This document shows positions 26,790 to 27,170 of a stretch of 27,170 bases of DNA, piece after piece. Source of the DNA: Mesostigma viride. Taxonomy: Eukaryota > Streptophyta > Mesostigmatophyceae > Mesostigmatales > Mesostigmataceae. The stretch lies in assembly GCA_009746045.1 (NCBI GenBank), contig RPFO01000272.1, forward strand, positions 2,501 to 29,670, given 5' to 3'. Positions within the stretch are counted from its first letter, which is position 1; each line of letters starts with the position of its first letter. Made by a program: the position numbers and the translations under genes. The notes under the pieces are model-generated. The model made no database searches. It was not told where the DNA came from and saw only the letters and a program-made list of their open reading frames with translations.

Positions 26790-27170
26790 TGTCACGGACG
26801 CGCGCTATGTCATCCGGGCGCCCACTATGCACAAGACCGGTGACGTGCGCAAGGAATTTGTCTTCTACGCATTTTCGACAAAGGCTAGTGACCGGGGGGG
26901 ACACTAGCACTTGCAGCATAAGAGCGGACGAAAGTGTACGTGCACGCGCGCCGGGCCAGGCACAGCCACAGCTGGGCCGCGCAGCACTGACTTGAGCGGA
27001 CGGCAGCACAAGTGTGCAGCGTCGAGAGGATCATACGCGTGTTAGTGGACAGCTGGAGCTGAAGCTGGACTGCTGGACTTCAACAGCGCCGAGGCTATTG
27101 ACAGGCCAGGTGTCTTTTGTGGTGTTAGAATAGCGGGTCAACGTTATGAGGACTGGACAGAAAATGGAAA
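26790..27170 (+). repeat. 3' LTR of element B (partial, runs out of window)
   Basis: It repeats 17340-17719 almost exactly. Differences are G7 against G8 near 26891, a 6-base and a 1-base insertion near 26966-26982, and two single-T insertions near 27117 and 27126. No substitution was seen. The start is set by loss of similarity upstream of 26788-26790. Confidence 0.92.

Larger units (their letters stand above)
17340..27170 (+). mobile_element. Element B: Gypsy-type LTR retrotransposon encoding a DNA methyltransferase and a PHD finger
   Basis: A direct repeat of at least 380 bp occurs at 17340-17719 and from 26790 to the window end (its LTRs). Between them lie a PBS-like site, gag and a >2000-codon pol. 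The domain order protease, RT, RNase H, integrase is that of the Gypsy/Ty3 group. A cytosine methyltransferase lies between protease and RT, and a PHD finger follows the integrase. The element interrupts gag of element A, so it is younger than A. The target duplication cannot be checked because the 3' LTR runs out of the window. The large pol ORF is unbroken. Confidence 0.9.

Overview
This is eukaryotic DNA made almost entirely of nested transposable elements. No cellular housekeeping gene, tRNA or rRNA was recognised. Spliceosomal GT-AG introns, TGTAA motifs 3' of genes, a high GC content and the element types (CACTA with a TNP2-like transposase, Gypsy elements with a chromodomain or PHD finger) suggest an alga, most likely a green alga. 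That assignment is an inference.

Layout. Positions 1-476 are a (GGGA)n microsatellite. From 477 to 17339 lies a minus-strand Gypsy-type LTR retrotransposon, element A. Its presumed 3' LTR is 477-1143, preceded by a polypurine tract. An unrecognised ORF (2093-3211) and a protease-integrase-chromodomain pol (3472-5628) follow. Its gag is at 16462-17339, and its 5' LTR is not in the window. Its pol has no reverse transcriptase or RNase H.

Element A is interrupted three times. (1) A CACTA/EnSpm transposon of 8677 bp (5629-14305) sits a few codons before the protease active site. It has TIRs starting CACTAGGAACTC and a 2-bp TG target duplication, and removing it restores the protease frame. It carries a six-exon TNP2-like transposase (minus strand), a divergent two-exon Pro/Ala/Lys-rich accessory gene (plus strand) and large subterminal repeat arrays. 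(2) A 1.8-kb element C (14378-16160) is flanked by TAA and has ends built around the palindrome GGCCTCAATTGAGGCC. (3) A second LTR retrotransposon, element B (17340 to beyond 27170, plus strand), lies within the gag of A.

Element B is the highlight. Its LTR copies differ only by small indels over the ~380 bp visible. Its gag is followed, in the -1 frame, by a >2000-residue polyprotein with the order CCHC knuckle, aspartic protease, C5-cytosine DNA methyltransferase, hydrophobic segment, reverse transcriptase, RNase H, integrase and PHD finger. It therefore joins a potential DNA-methylation writer and a potential histone-tail reader in one retroelement polyprotein. DNA methyltransferases in eukaryotic retrotransposons have been reported before, in dinoflagellates and streptophyte algae as I recall. 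The combination with a PHD-tailed integrase, and a motif IV reading ECQ instead of PCQ, deserve examination.
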